Assembly: GCA_031556525.1 (NCBI GenBank)
Contig: JAVBSS010000012.1
Location: forward strand, 62,001-126,000
Reading direction: 5' to 3'
DNA length: 64,000 bases
Source: JAVBSN01 sp031556525
GTDB taxonomy: Bacteria; Bacillota; Clostridia; Lachnospirales; Lachnospiraceae
The notes under the pieces were generated by a model that saw only the letters and a list, made by a program, of their open reading frames with translations, had not been told where the DNA came from and did not search any database. The number at the start of each line of letters is the position of its first letter. Positions within the stretch are counted from its first letter, which is position 1. Of this stretch, positions 22,549-31,993 are shown in pieces. The translations under genes were made by a program, and so were the position numbers.

Positions 22549-22570
22549 CATCATCATAATCATATACTAA

Positions 22571-22861
22571 TTATTCGTTAGAAGCTACAGGATGAATAGA
22601 TACTTGTTTCTTGTCTCTACCTTTTCTTTCAAATCTAACAACACCATCTACTAATGCAAATAATGTATCATCTCCACCACGTCCTACATTAAGACCTGGA
22701 TGAATCTTAGTACCACGTTGTCTGTATAGAATATTTCCAGCTTTTACGAATTGACCGTCAGCTCTTTTAGCGCCTAATCTCTTAGACTCTGAATCTCTAC
22801 CGTTCTTAGTAGAACCAACACCCTTTTTATGGGCAAAAAATTGAAGGTTCATTATCATCAT
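22571..22861 (-). CDS. rpmA: Ribosomal protein L27 (with N-terminal propeptide)
   Basis: 96 residues. The start MMIMNLQFFAHKKG shows the Firmicute-type N-terminal extension with the LQFFA site that the Prp protease removes before assembly into the ribosome. GAGGAGG lies nine bases before the ATG at 22861; the longer frame reaches back into prp and is rejected. It is preceded by prp (four-base gap) and rplU. Confidence 0.97.
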   Translation of the reverse strand: MMIMNLQFFAHKKGVGSTKNGRDSESKRLGAKRADGQFVKAGNILYRQRGTKIHPGLNVGRGGDDTLFALVDGVVRFERKGRDKKQVSIHPVASNE

Positions 22862-22865
22862 ATCA

Positions 22866-23195
22866 TTACACCTCCTCAAAGAGTAATCTAACATAATCGT
22901 TGCCATATTCATTAGAAATACCTTCAATACCTATAATTAATGATCTTAATAATAAATTAGCCTCATAGCTAATCTTATCAGTAAACATTAATCTAATAAA
23001 GCCTGTTGCCTCATCAGTATCTACTGTAAAATCATCTTCGGTAAGTATCTCTATTGAATTAATAGTTGTAATAACTAATGCGGATACACCACTGCAAACT
23101 ACATCTTCGCCTGCATCAGCATACTCTGCATGTCCTATGAATTGGAAACCCTTAAAATCATCTTGTGAATTTTTATAAATAGTTACCTTAATCAT
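22866..23195 (-). CDS. prp: Ribosomal-processing cysteine protease Prp
   Basis: 109 residues of the YsxB/Prp family. The catalytic dyad is visible in GHAEYADAGEDVVCSGVSAL (the His and the Cys). It cleaves the N-terminal extension of L27, encoded next door. It sits between rplU and rpmA, the standard order in Firmicutes. Confidence 0.95.
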   Translation of the reverse strand: MIKVTIYKNSQDDFKGFQFIGHAEYADAGEDVVCSGVSALVITTINSIEILTEDDFTVDTDEATGFIRLMFTDKISYEANLLLRSLIIGIEGISNEYGNDYVRLLFEEV

Positions 23196-23208
23196 AATAT
23201 AATCCTAA

Positions 23209-23520
23209 TTAAGCATTAATTGCTTCAATCTTAACCTTAGTGAAAGGTTGTCTATGACCTTGTTTTTTGTGATAGCCAGTTTTTCTCTTATACTTGTAAA
23301 CGATAACTTTCTTACCTTTGCCATCACCTACAACTGAAGCCTTAACACTTGACTTAGCTACTGAATCTCCACAAAGCATATCAGAATCATTGTTGATAGC
23401 TATAACATTATCGAATGTTACCTCTTGTCCAGCTTCAACATTAAGCTTTTCAACTTTAATGATATCACCTTCAGCTACCTTGTACTGCTTTCCACCTGTT
23501 GCTATAATTGCGTACATATG
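23209..23520 (-). CDS. rplU: Ribosomal protein L21
   Basis: 103 residues from the ATG at 23520 (AGGAGG upstream): MYAIIATGGKQYKVAEGD, and YKRKTGYHKKQGHRQPFTKV near the end, which contacts 23S rRNA. The longer frame to 23634 covers the leader RNA and promoter and is rejected. First gene of the rplU-prp-rpmA operon. Confidence 0.97.
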   Translation of the reverse strand, partial: HMYAIIATGGKQYKVAEGDIIKVEKLNVEAGQEVTFDNVIAINNDSDMLCGDSVAKSSVKASVVGDGKGKKVIVYKYKRKTGYHKKQGHRQPFTKVKIEAINA

Positions 23521-23630
23521 GTTACCTCCTATTATCATTACTCGCCAACTTCGGTGTTGCCATATAGGCATACTTATACCTCGTTGTGCGGCATACCTTA
23601 GTATAATAGCACTAATCAAAATCTGTGTCA
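23521..23630 (-). promoter_or_regulatory. Promoter and structured leader of the L21 operon
   Basis: Minus strand TTGACA (23630-23625), 17 bases, TATTAT (23607-23602). The following 75-base leader has the complementary stretches GGTATGCC ... GGCAAC and CCGAAGTTGG, consistent with the L21 leader autoregulatory element known in Firmicutes. The leader assignment is from position and foldability. Confidence 0.65.
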
Positions 23631-23641
23631 ACATATTTTTT

Positions 23642-23682
23642 AACAGTTCACCAAGTAAAATCCAGCTTATGGCTGAACTGTT
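23642..23682. repeat. MITE-like palindromic repeat, short form
   Basis: AACAGTTCA (23642-23650) and TGAACTGTT (23674-23682) enclose 23 bases. Read on the minus strand, CAGCCATAAGCTGGATTTT matches the long form at 22382 with few changes. It lies between the RNase gene stop and the L21 promoter and could serve as a transcription stop. Confidence 0.7.
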
Positions 23683-23685
23683 ATT

Positions 23686-24858
23686 TTATATATCTAACAA
23701 CTGCTCAGCTATTGATTTCTTAATCTTCTTTCTTGTTATTTCAACAAGATTAAGTTTAGTAATATCCACAAAAGTAGTCTTTACTTTATCCCTATTAATA
23801 ACTTGTTTAAGAGTCTTTATTAACTCATCTACATATTCGTTATTATCCATATTTATAAAATCAATAATAATAATACCTGATAGATTACGAAGGCGTAATT
23901 GCTTTCCAATCTCTATAGCTGCTTCTACATTTACTTTAAATACATTTTCGGATTTTTTCTTCTTATCAATAGATTTACCTGTGTTAACATCAATAACTAC
24001 CATAGCTTCTGTTTGTTCGATTATTAAGTATCCACCAGACTTTAGCCAAACTTTCTTCTTAAGAGCATCATCAACCTGTTTATTAATGTTATATAGTGCC
24101 TTAAGACCAAGTAAATCATCTTTATACAATTTGATTTTATTATATATATCATTATTATTCTCAGAGTAATATTCTATAAGAGAATTGTATAAATCATTAT
24201 CATCAGTTAATATTTCATCTATTGAATTAGAACTATATTCGTTAATGAATTTAATAGCTGGATGTTTTGAATATACTAATTGATGTGCTTTTAAATGATT
24301 GGCCTTATGAAAAATAGCATTCATTTCAGCTTGTAGCTTATTGATTTCCATAATAATGTCTTCATTATTAGCATCTTTGCAATCAGTTCTTAATATAGCT
24401 CCATAATTATTATCTATATATTCTTTAGCTAAATTATTAAGTTCAGATTTTCTCTCAGGATTAGTAATCTTATTAGAAACCCCAATTTTACCTATACTAT
24501 TATCTAATACAATATATTTACCATTTAAAGTTATATTAGCAGTTGCCATAGGATTCTTAGTTTTAATAGCATCTTTATTAACTTGAACTAATATCAAATC
24601 GCCTATAACTAGTTTATCAGTATTTTTCTTATTTAAAAATATATGCTTATCATCTAGGGAATAATAGCATAGTACTTTGTTTTCAATCTCAACAAATGCA
24701 GCATTTAAGTTCTTAACTATATTATCTACCCTACCTACATATACATTCCCTAAAACACCTAAAGAGCCCTCAAATGAGAGCTCTGTAAGCAAGTTATCTT
24801 CTATATAAGCATATAATGTTTTTGCGTTATAATCAGTTATAACTAATTTATTTGACAT
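23686..24858 (-). CDS. rng: Ribonuclease E/G family protein
   Basis: 390 residues: an N-terminal S1-like region (GSLGVLGNVYVGRVDNIVKNLNAA) and the catalytic core with metal-binding aspartates in AMVVIDVNTGKS and GIIIIDFI. It is shorter than E. coli RNase G (489) and stops after LVEITRKK and a short tail, so the zinc-link and C-terminal parts are absent or reduced, as in other short clostridial members. It probably takes part in rRNA and mRNA processing. It follows hisD by five bases. Confidence 0.88.
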   Translation of the reverse strand: MSNKLVITDYNAKTLYAYIEDNLLTELSFEGSLGVLGNVYVGRVDNIVKNLNAAFVEIENKVLCYYSLDDKHIFLNKKNTDKLVIGDLILVQVNKDAIKTKNPMATANITLNGKYIVLDNSIGKIGVSNKITNPERKSELNNLAKEYIDNNYGAILRTDCKDANNEDIIMEINKLQAEMNAIFHKANHLKAHQLVYSKHPAIKFINEYSSNSIDEILTDDNDLYNSLIEYYSENNNDIYNKIKLYKDDLLGLKALYNINKQVDDALKKKVWLKSGGYLIIEQTEAMVVIDVNTGKSIDKKKKSENVFKVNVEAAIEIGKQLRLRNLSGIIIIDFINMDNNEYVDELIKTLKQVINRDKVKTTFVDITKLNLVEITRKKIKKSIAEQLLDI

Positions 24859-24863
24859 AAATA

Positions 24864-26165
24864 TTATTCTCCATCTTTTTCAAATCTAACTTTAATAGAG
24901 TTTGCGTGAGCTGTTAAATGCTCACTTGTAGCAAAATCAATAATATCCTTAGATATTGGCTCTAATGCTTCTCTTGAATAATATATAATACTTGATTTCT
25001 TAATAAAGTCATCAACACTTAATGGTGAGAAGAATTTGGCTGTACCATTTGTTGGTAATACATGGTTAGGGCCAGCAAAATAATCTCCTAGTGGCTCTGA
25101 TGAGTATTCACCAATAAATATAGCACCAGCATTCTTAATCTTAGTCATAGTATCAAATGGATTAGCAGTTACTATTTCTAAATGTTCAGAAGCTATTTCA
25201 TTAGCAACATCAATTGCTTCTGAAAGATCTTTAGCTATTAATATATATCCATAATTCTCAATAGATTTTGTGATTATTTCTTTTCTAGGTAATTCTTCAA
25301 TAAATTTATCAACCTCTTCAGAAACTCTATCAGCTATTTCTTCTGAAGTTGTAACTAGTATTGCTGAAGCAAGTTCATCATGTTCTGCTTGTGATAATAG
25401 ATCAGCAGCTACAAATCTTGGATTAGCTGTCTCATCAGCTAGTACAAGTATTTCCGAAGGACCTGCAATAGAATCAATACTAACATGTCCATATACTGCT
25501 CTCTTAGCCAATGCAACAAATATGTTACCAGGGCCTACTATTTTATCAACCTTAGGTATACTTTCTGTTCCGTAAGCTAGAGCTGCTATTGCTTGAGCGC
25601 CACCAGCTTTGTATACAGCTGTTGCACCTGCTTCATTTGCCGCAACTAAAGTTGTTGCATATATCTTACCTTCACTGTCACAAGGTGTAGTCATAATAAT
25701 ATTAGATACACCAGCAACTTTTGCAGGAATTATATTCATAAGTACAGATGAAGGATATGCTGCTTTACCACCTGGAACGTATACACCAACAGACTCGATA
25801 GGTGTAACCTTTTGACCTAACATACTTCCGTTTGGTTTAGAATCAAACCAGCTGTATTGCATTTGTTTTCTATGATAATCTTCTATGTTAAATATAGCTT
25901 TTCTAATTATCTCAACTAGATTAGCGTCAACTTCTTTATAAGCAGCCTCAATCTCTTCTTTTGTAACTAAGATATTGTTTGCATTAATATCTGCTCTATC
26001 AAATTTCTTAGTATATGAAAATAGTGCTGAATCGCCATTATCTCTAACATCATTAACAATATCATCAACTATCTGAGTATAATCTCCATAATTGTTTGTA
26101 CTTCTCTTAAGTAGATTATTTAAAATATCTGATTTTGTATCTTCATTTAAATATACTTTACGCAT
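24864..26165 (-). CDS. hisD: Histidinol dehydrogenase
   Basis: 433 residues; oxidises histidinol to histidine with NAD and zinc. Family signatures: YVPGGKAAYPSSVLMN, VGPGNIFVALAKRAVYG, GPSEILVLAD, LLSQAEHDE, and the ligand region GPNHVLPT. Third gene of hisZGD, with a one-base gap to hisG. The remaining his genes are not in the window. Confidence 0.97.
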   Translation of the reverse strand: MRKVYLNEDTKSDILNNLLKRSTNNYGDYTQIVDDIVNDVRDNGDSALFSYTKKFDRADINANNILVTKEEIEAAYKEVDANLVEIIRKAIFNIEDYHRKQMQYSWFDSKPNGSMLGQKVTPIESVGVYVPGGKAAYPSSVLMNIIPAKVAGVSNIIMTTPCDSEGKIYATTLVAANEAGATAVYKAGGAQAIAALAYGTESIPKVDKIVGPGNIFVALAKRAVYGHVSIDSIAGPSEILVLADETANPRFVAADLLSQAEHDELASAILVTTSEEIADRVSEEVDKFIEELPRKEIITKSIENYGYILIAKDLSEAIDVANEIASEHLEIVTANPFDTMTKIKNAGAIFIGEYSSEPLGDYFAGPNHVLPTNGTAKFFSPLSVDDFIKKSSIIYYSREALEPISKDIIDFATSEHLTAHANSIKVRFEKDGE

Positions 26166-26166
26166 C

Positions 26167-26817
26167 TTAGTCCTCCTTCATAAGTAACTCATTAAGGTCT
26201 TTTAACAATTTACGAATTCTATCTTGTTCCATTTTAAGACTTACTTGATTAACAACCATTCTAGCTGATAATGGGCAAATCTCTTCTAGTACATCTAGAC
26301 CATTTTCTCTTAGAGTGCTTCCAGTCTCTACTATATCAACAATTACTTCTGATAAATCAACTATAGGTGCTAATTCAACAGAACCATTAAGTTTAATTAT
26401 CTCAACTGTTTGATTTTTCTCATTATTAAAGTATTCCTTAGCAATATTAGGATATTTACTAGCTACTCTAATAATTTCATTTTTGTTTAGTAATTCTCTT
26501 GCTGATTCAGGGCCACATACACACATTCTGCATTTTCCGAAGCCTAGATCTAATACTTCATATATATTCTTACGTCCTTCTTCTAATAAAGTGTCTTTGC
26601 CTACAACACCAATATCAGCAGCTCCATACTCAACATATGTAGGAACGTCTCCAGCTTTAGCAAGGAAGAACTTTAACTTTAATTCTTCATTTACAAAAAT
26701 AAGCTTACGAGTATCTTTATCTTTCATCTCCTCACAAGTAATACCGATTTGTTCAAATAACTCAAGGGTTTTCATTGCAAGTCTACCTTTTGCTAGTGCA
26801 AATGTTAAATATCTCAT
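26167..26817 (-). CDS. hisG: ATP phosphoribosyltransferase, short catalytic form
   Basis: 216 residues, the short HisG that lacks the C-terminal regulatory domain and needs HisZ. Motifs: LTFALAKGRLA, VEYGAADIGVVGKD and the PRPP-binding EVIVDIVETGSTLREN. First committed step of histidine synthesis. The ATG at 26817 is chosen since GGAGG lies just before it; the TTG at 26832 overlaps that site. Confidence 0.96.
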   Translation of the reverse strand: MRYLTFALAKGRLAMKTLELFEQIGITCEEMKDKDTRKLIFVNEELKLKFFLAKAGDVPTYVEYGAADIGVVGKDTLLEEGRKNIYEVLDLGFGKCRMCVCGPESARELLNKNEIIRVASKYPNIAKEYFNNEKNQTVEIIKLNGSVELAPIVDLSEVIVDIVETGSTLRENGLDVLEEICPLSARMVVNQVSLKMEQDRIRKLLKDLNELLMKED

Positions 26818-26832
26818 ATTATAATCCTCCAA

Positions 26833-28098
26833 TTAATCATTAAGTGTAAGCGTGTTAATATCAATGGTATTAGTCTCACCAGTAACCATATCAATAACCA
26901 TGATTTGCGTGTTGTTTTCAAAATACATTATTCCACTAAAATGATTGTTCTCGGCATAAGTTTTATAATCATCTATTGTCTTACGTGAAGACATTCTGAT
27001 TAATTCTATCTTCATACCATTTTTACGGTATTTGTTAGCTAAAGTGATAGCTTCATTTTGATTCTCAAGATCATATAATACGATTGTATCTGAATTATCA
27101 ACTTCAACATCTATCTTTTGTCTTGATAATGCTAACATTAATTCATCAATTGTAAATGCGAATCCAATCGAAGGTGCATCTTTACCAAATTGTTTTAGTA
27201 GGTTATTATATCTACCACCTTTAACAACGGCATCACCTGTTCCATAAGTATATCCTCTAAATATAATACCTGTATAGTAATTATAATTACTAAGCATACT
27301 TAGATCAAAACTTACATAATTCTCATATCCATAATATGAAATAGCTGTATATACTTTCTCAAGTCGTTCAATTGCAGTAAGTGAACGGCTATTATTAACT
27401 AATTTTTTTGCCTCTTCTAGCATGTTTAGTCCGCCAAACAAACTTTCAAACTTAGAAAATGCATTCTTAACATTAGAAGGAATATCAAGTTTCTTAACAA
27501 ACTCTTCTAATCCAAAGAAATTCTTATTATTAATAAAGGCTCTTATCTTCTCTTCTGTATCAGCATCAATACTATATTCTTCAATAAGCCCCTTAAAGAA
27601 TTCTACTTGACCAACTTCAATCTGAAATTCCTTAAGACCAGATGCTAAGAAACAATCTATAACAGTTGCTAATATCTCTGCATCCGCTGCTGAACTATCA
27701 TCATTAACAAGCTCTGCACCTAATTGAGTAACTTCTTTTAATTTGCCTTGAAGACTGTGTATATTGTTATATGTATTTCCAGTATAGCATAATCTAATTG
27801 GTAATTCTTCTGTCTCATAATACTTAGCAACACATCTAGCAATACTTGGTGTGAAGTCTGGTCTTAATACTAACGTATTATTATCTCTATCAAATAGTTT
27901 GTACATCTCATTAGATGCTGCTGACCCCTTATCTCCATTAAATATATCAAAATACTCAAATGTAGGTGTCTCTATATCTGCATAACTGTATAACTCTAAA
28001 ACATGATGAAGATGCTCTATAACCTTAAGCTTTTTCTTGCATTCAGTTTCATAGATGTCTCTCACTCCATCAGGAGTATGTAACAGTTTTTCTCTCAT
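26833..28098 (-). CDS. hisZ: ATP phosphoribosyltransferase regulatory subunit
   Basis: 421 residues, a class II aminoacyl-tRNA-synthetase-like fold without catalytic tRNA charging: LHTPDGVRDIYETECKKKL, VLRPDFTPSIARC, YYTGIIFRGYTYGTGDAVVKGGRYNNLL. HisZ forms a complex with short HisG, which follows. First gene of the his transcription unit, with a near-perfect promoter 67 bases upstream. Confidence 0.95.
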   Translation of the reverse strand: MREKLLHTPDGVRDIYETECKKKLKVIEHLHHVLELYSYADIETPTFEYFDIFNGDKGSAASNEMYKLFDRDNNTLVLRPDFTPSIARCVAKYYETEELPIRLCYTGNTYNNIHSLQGKLKEVTQLGAELVNDDSSAADAEILATVIDCFLASGLKEFQIEVGQVEFFKGLIEEYSIDADTEEKIRAFINNKNFFGLEEFVKKLDIPSNVKNAFSKFESLFGGLNMLEEAKKLVNNSRSLTAIERLEKVYTAISYYGYENYVSFDLSMLSNYNYYTGIIFRGYTYGTGDAVVKGGRYNNLLKQFGKDAPSIGFAFTIDELMLALSRQKIDVEVDNSDTIVLYDLENQNEAITLANKYRKNGMKIELIRMSSRKTIDDYKTYAENNHFSGIMYFENNTQIMVIDMVTGETNTIDINTLTLND

Positions 28099-28164
28099 AA
28101 TAATTCTCCATTCTTAATATAAATACTTTAGCGTGGTACAGTGATAATTCACTAAACCAAAATT

Positions 28165-28193
28165 ATTATAATGTAACTATTTATATTTGTCAA
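28165..28193 (-). promoter_or_regulatory. Consensus sigma-A promoter of the his operon
   Basis: Minus strand TTGACA (28193-28188), 17 bases, TATAAT (28170-28165), a full consensus match. The leader to the hisZ ATG is only about 60 bases, with a small repeat GTGAATTATCAC, too short for a T-box. Confidence 0.85.
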
Positions 28194-28223
28194 ATATTCA
28201 TTACATTATTTGTTCTCAACCAA

Positions 28224-28763
28224 CTATTTTGAACTTCTCTCTTGTAAATCTCTATTAAGTCCTTCTAAATAATGGACTAATACTCCATTACTAGCTTTAA
28301 CAAAGTAATTAGGGTCTAATTCATTATATTTAAAATTCTTAGCATGTCCATCAGCTATTCTATCCATAAATATTTTTAATTGTCTATATGGTAGATAATA
28401 TAATTCATTTCGCTTCGTAAAATATATAATCAAAAAGCTTACACCATCTTGTTTCTCGAACTCAGTCATAAAGTTATATTGATGTTCATGTATATTTTGA
28501 AGTGAAAATGTATCTGTATTACACTCTTTTGCATCAAAACATACAGGAATACCTTGGACTACTCCTATGTAATCAACGGTAGAATCCTTTTCAAAATATG
28601 CTAAGGTTATTTGTGAACTATCCTTATCAATCTTAATAGGCTTAATAGGGGTTGGAATCTTTTGTACAAGTGCAAGTCCCTTTTCTCTGTATATATCGTT
28701 GCTTAAATTTATAAAATCTTCAAGGGTAGAACCTCTAAGACCTCTAGAACCCCAAGTAGCCAT
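28224..28763 (-). CDS. recU: Holliday junction resolvase RecU
   Basis: 179 residues from the ATG at 28763 (AGGAGA upstream). RecU signatures: ATWGSRGLRGSTLEDFIN, the catalytic D..E-x-K region TVDYIGVVQGIPVCFDAKEC, and LQNIHEHQYNFM. It resolves four-way DNA junctions in recombination and repair. Its longer frame overlaps the preceding pseudouridine synthase gene; with the chosen start the gap is 25 bases. Confidence 0.93.
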   Translation of the reverse strand: MATWGSRGLRGSTLEDFINLSNDIYREKGLALVQKIPTPIKPIKIDKDSSQITLAYFEKDSTVDYIGVVQGIPVCFDAKECNTDTFSLQNIHEHQYNFMTEFEKQDGVSFLIIYFTKRNELYYLPYRQLKIFMDRIADGHAKNFKYNELDPNYFVKASNGVLVHYLEGLNRDLQERSSK

Positions 28764-28788
28764 AATAATATCTCCTATGTATTCTATG

Positions 28789-29763
28789 TTAATCAAACAA
28801 ATCTTTTCTTATATCTAAAAATTGCTTAGGTAAATCTGCCTCGAAACTTTTGTTACTAAGATTTCTAAGTTCATTATCTAAAGTTGGAAATTCAACTAAA
28901 TATGCATGTAATAGCTGGTACTTTAATCTGTGCCTATCTCTAAACATCTTATTAATCTTACTATCACCGTATTTGCTATCACCTATTATTGGATGACCTA
29001 TAGATGATAGATGTGCTCTAATTTGATGAGGTTTTCCAGTAATAAGCTTTACTTTAAGATATGTATATTCTCCATTATATTTAATTGGTTCATATTCTGT
29101 CTTAATAGGTTGAAAACCTTCTCTGGCATTTTTAGAATATTCTACTTTATTCAAACTACTATCTTTGCTTAAGTAACCATCTATTATAGCCTTTTTCTTA
29201 ACCTCACCCTTAACAATTGTTAGGTAGTATTTGTTAAGAGTTCTATCTCTAAGTAGTTCAGATAGAATCTGACTACCTTTTAGTGACATTCCAGCAAGTA
29301 TAATACCTGAAGTATTTCTATCTAGTCTATTACATACTGACGGCTTAAAACTCATAGTATTGTCAGACTTATAAGAATAATTATCAGATTGATAATAAGC
29401 TACAATATGTTCATTAATAGATATATCTGTTATCTCAGCTTTCTGCGACAACATTCCAACTGGTTTATTTACAATAAGTGTATTTTCATCTTCATATATA
29501 ATATCAAGTATATAATCACTTTTAAGAATTTCAGTCTTAACCGCTTCTCTAAAATTATCAACTGTGTCATCAGATAAGAATATATTTATTATATCCCCTT
29601 CTTGTAACATTTCGTTTCCAGAAGCTTTTCCTTTATTAAGTTTAATATTTTTCTTTCGCAACATCTTATATATAAAGCTCTTAGGTGCTTTATTAAGATA
29701 TCTAGCTAGTAATTTATCCAATCGTTGACCAGAATCATTACTACTTACAATGATTTCTTTCAT
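28789..29763 (-). CDS. RluC/RluD-type pseudouridine synthase
   Basis: 324 residues: S4 domain (about 10-80, QRLDKLLARYL) and catalytic domain with the aspartate in NRLDRNTSGIILAG and the motif GKPHQIRAHLSSIGHPI. It modifies rRNA uridines; the site cannot be read from the sequence. This is a second member of the family after the one at 4593. A dispersed repeat lies immediately before its start. Confidence 0.88.
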   Translation of the reverse strand: MKEIIVSSNDSGQRLDKLLARYLNKAPKSFIYKMLRKKNIKLNKGKASGNEMLQEGDIINIFLSDDTVDNFREAVKTEILKSDYILDIIYEDENTLIVNKPVGMLSQKAEITDISINEHIVAYYQSDNYSYKSDNTMSFKPSVCNRLDRNTSGIILAGMSLKGSQILSELLRDRTLNKYYLTIVKGEVKKKAIIDGYLSKDSSLNKVEYSKNAREGFQPIKTEYEPIKYNGEYTYLKVKLITGKPHQIRAHLSSIGHPIIGDSKYGDSKINKMFRDRHRLKYQLLHAYLVEFPTLDNELRNLSNKSFEADLPKQFLDIRKDLFD

Positions 29764-29777
29764 ATATTCCCCAATTC

Positions 29778-29876
29778 ATACTATTATCACTTAGTGAGGT
29801 ATTTTCGAACTTAGTGAGAATGCATACCTAGACACTTAACGAGGTGTTTTCGAGTTTAGTGGATATGGTATACTAT
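29778..29876 (+). repeat. Dispersed intergenic repeat, copy B
   Basis: A single full unit: two modules (CACTTAGTGAGG ... and CACTTAACGAGG ...) around the spacer with ATGCATACCTAGACA. Over about 93 bases it differs from the reverse complement of copy D (61441-61535) at only two positions that I can find. It fills the gap before the pseudouridine synthase gene. Confidence 0.85.
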
Positions 29877-30448
29877 GTCAAACATAGAATGACTATTCTC
29901 TCAACAATACTTCTAGTAGCATTAAATCGTGATTCGTCTTTAATGGTTTTATTAACACCTTTAATTAGATTATCAACGTTATTATATACGGTCACATCGC
30001 ACTCATCCTTATATCCAGCATCTTCAATAACATCATATAGTACAGCTTTTTGAGTATCACGATGTTTCTCTGTGTTACTACCATATGATATATAATGGAT
30101 ATTACCATCATATATAATTATAACAGGTGCTCCAGTTACAATATCTCTTGCACTTATAGTCATATCATATAGTATCTTAACTTCTTCATTATCAGCAAAA
30201 TTGTTTTCAATCTTGTCTTTGTCTTCTGTTGAAATTGATTTGTATTTTATACCTAATAATAAAGATACAAAAAACTTAGCAAACGGTATCGCTAATATAA
30301 CTGCAGGTACGATATATACATTACTAGTCGTTTTATATTTAACAACACAGAAAATCACTATTGCTAAAATGCATATTAATAATATCCCACTTATAATTGC
30401 GTGTTTCTTATTGTAATTCTTATAATATCCGTATGTTCCTCTGTCCAT
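29873..30448 (-). CDS. Hypothetical membrane protein
   Basis: 191 residues with two adjacent membrane segments near the N-terminus (about 17-36 and 43-66), then a cytoplasmic domain with an alternating pattern (KILYDMTISARDIVTGAPVI, IHYISYG). I do not recognise the family. Similar two-helix proteins with a nuclease-like soluble part occur in Lachnospiraceae. The stop codon overlaps repeat copy B by four bases. Confidence 0.65.
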   Translation of the reverse strand: MDRGTYGYYKNYNKKHAIISGILLICILAIVIFCVVKYKTTSNVYIVPAVILAIPFAKFFVSLLLGIKYKSISTEDKDKIENNFADNEEVKILYDMTISARDIVTGAPVIIIYDGNIHYISYGSNTEKHRDTQKAVLYDVIEDAGYKDECDVTVYNNVDNLIKGVNKTIKDESRFNATRSIVERIVILCLT

Positions 30449-30538
30449 ATTTTATCCTTCTTAATACATTATATTTTATATTTAAGTATACTAATTAATA
30501 TGATCTATACAACTAATATTCTTTAGTTACTTAATTAT

Positions 30539-31294
30539 CTATTTAACAAATTTTATCATTATGCCATGTGGTAATAACTTAGAAATAAATCTAAACCCAT
30601 TCATAAGCACACCATATACTGAAACTGTTTTACCTATATTAACATCTTTAAGTGCTTTATAAACAACCTTATCTGCTCTTGCCATAAATAATCGCTTATA
30701 CATTTTAATACTAGATTCTGTCTCAGCTATATCAAAAAACTCTGTTTTGACAGGTCCAGGGCATATGGCAGTAACTGTAATTCCCTTACTCTCTAATTCT
30801 GAATTAAGGGCTCTTGAAAAGCTTAGTACAAATGATTTTGTAGCTGCATATATTGCAAAACTTGGTTGAGGTAGAAATGCGGCACTTGATGCCATCTGAA
30901 TAATATTTGATGGATAGTTCATATAAGGTATGGTTAAATATGATATCTTAACTAATGAAGTACAGTTAAGATTAATCATTCCCACACTATCAGCAATGTC
31001 ATGATCAGCGAATTTACCTATCTTACCAAAGCCTGATGCATTAACTAATATTCTTACATCAGGTTGTTCTTTTTCTAAAGTATTCTTATAGGTTTCGATA
31101 TCACTATCCTTAGTTAAGTCTAGTGGTAATACCCTTATATGCTTATTTGGTATATTTATCTTCAATTCATTAAGTTTATCTTCTCTTCTAGCAATAACCC
31201 ATATTTCTTCTATAGTCTTATATCTTCTTGCTATTTGTTTAACAAATTCTTTTCCTATTCCTGATGATGCTCCTGTTACAACTGCAATCTTCAT
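30539..31294 (-). CDS. Short-chain dehydrogenase/reductase
   Basis: 251 residues of the SDR superfamily: cofactor motif TGASSGIGKEF, LVNASGFGKIG, the catalytic serine in MASSAAFLPQ and YAATKSF with Tyr and Lys. ARREDK after the second strand suggests NADP preference. Substrate unknown; the neighbours (a HAD hydrolase and an RNA methyltransferase) give no clear pathway. Confidence 0.88.
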   Translation of the reverse strand: MKIAVVTGASSGIGKEFVKQIARRYKTIEEIWVIARREDKLNELKINIPNKHIRVLPLDLTKDSDIETYKNTLEKEQPDVRILVNASGFGKIGKFADHDIADSVGMINLNCTSLVKISYLTIPYMNYPSNIIQMASSAAFLPQPSFAIYAATKSFVLSFSRALNSELESKGITVTAICPGPVKTEFFDIAETESSIKMYKRLFMARADKVVYKALKDVNIGKTVSVYGVLMNGFRFISKLLPHGIMIKFVK

Positions 31295-31315
31295 AAAATG
31301 CCTCCAATAATTTAA

Positions 31316-31993
31316 TTATAATACTTCATAAGTACTATTAAGTACATCATAATAATTCTTAATATAATAATTAGCTATACTTCTTTTTTTCTCAATCTCA
31401 TGTGCCGAAAAATCATCCTCAACAGCACATGTTTTCATACATGCATTCTTACCAGCTAATAATCCATTTGAAATATCTTCAAATACAAGACATTTACTTG
31501 GATCAACCTGTAAATCACTAGCAACCTTAAGATAAATATCTGGTGCAGGTTTGCCATTAGCAACCTCACAAGATACTCTTACTGAATCCATATAAGGTGC
31601 AATACCAATACTTTTAGCACCTATATCGGCTAATTCTCGTGAGTTAGATGTAGCAACACCCATCTTTATATTTATGGTTCTTAGGTATTCTAGAAAATCA
31701 ATTACACCCTCTTTCGGAGTAATCAGATGTTCATATTTGTATGCTGCCATTACATTCCAATCATTCATCATCTTTTCTGTAGAATCTGATATATTAAATC
31801 TATCCTTAAAATGACGTGCCGTTTCTCTAAAACTCATTCCACCTATATCGTCTTGAAGAGTTTCAGGTAATTCTATACCGAATCTGCCTAAATATTCAAT
31901 ATCAATGGACTTCCATAGCCACATAGAATCAGCTAATGTGCCATCGAAATCAAATATTACAGCCTCAATATTATCCAACATCTTAATATTCAT
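31316..31993 (-). CDS. HAD-family phosphatase/phosphoglucomutase-like protein
   Basis: 225 residues from the ATG at 31993 (GGAG upstream). Motif I DFDGTLADSM, the cap domain, motif II GVATSNS, motif III lysine in NGKPAPDIYLK and the acidic motif VFEDISNG. Closest in pattern to beta-phosphoglucomutase-like phosphatases; substrate unknown. It starts at the stop of the methyltransferase gene (1-base overlap). Confidence 0.85.
   Translation of the reverse strand: MNIKMLDNIEAVIFDFDGTLADSMWLWKSIDIEYLGRFGIELPETLQDDIGGMSFRETARHFKDRFNISDSTEKMMNDWNVMAAYKYEHLITPKEGVIDFLEYLRTINIKMGVATSNSRELADIGAKSIGIAPYMDSVRVSCEVANGKPAPDIYLKVASDLQVDPSKCLVFEDISNGLLAGKNACMKTCAVEDDFSAHEIEKKRSIANYYIKNYYDVLNSTYEVL

Noticed and set aside
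23318..24169. 283-codon open frame opposite rplU and the RNase gene
   Set aside because: It is the complement of conserved rplU and rng coding sequence and the L21 promoter; its translation is low-complexity Ser/Ile/Leu without a family.
28099..28200. T-box leader of the his operon
   Set aside because: The distance from the promoter to hisZ is only about 60 bases, too short for a specifier stem plus antiterminator, and no TGGNACCGCG-like T-box sequence is seen.
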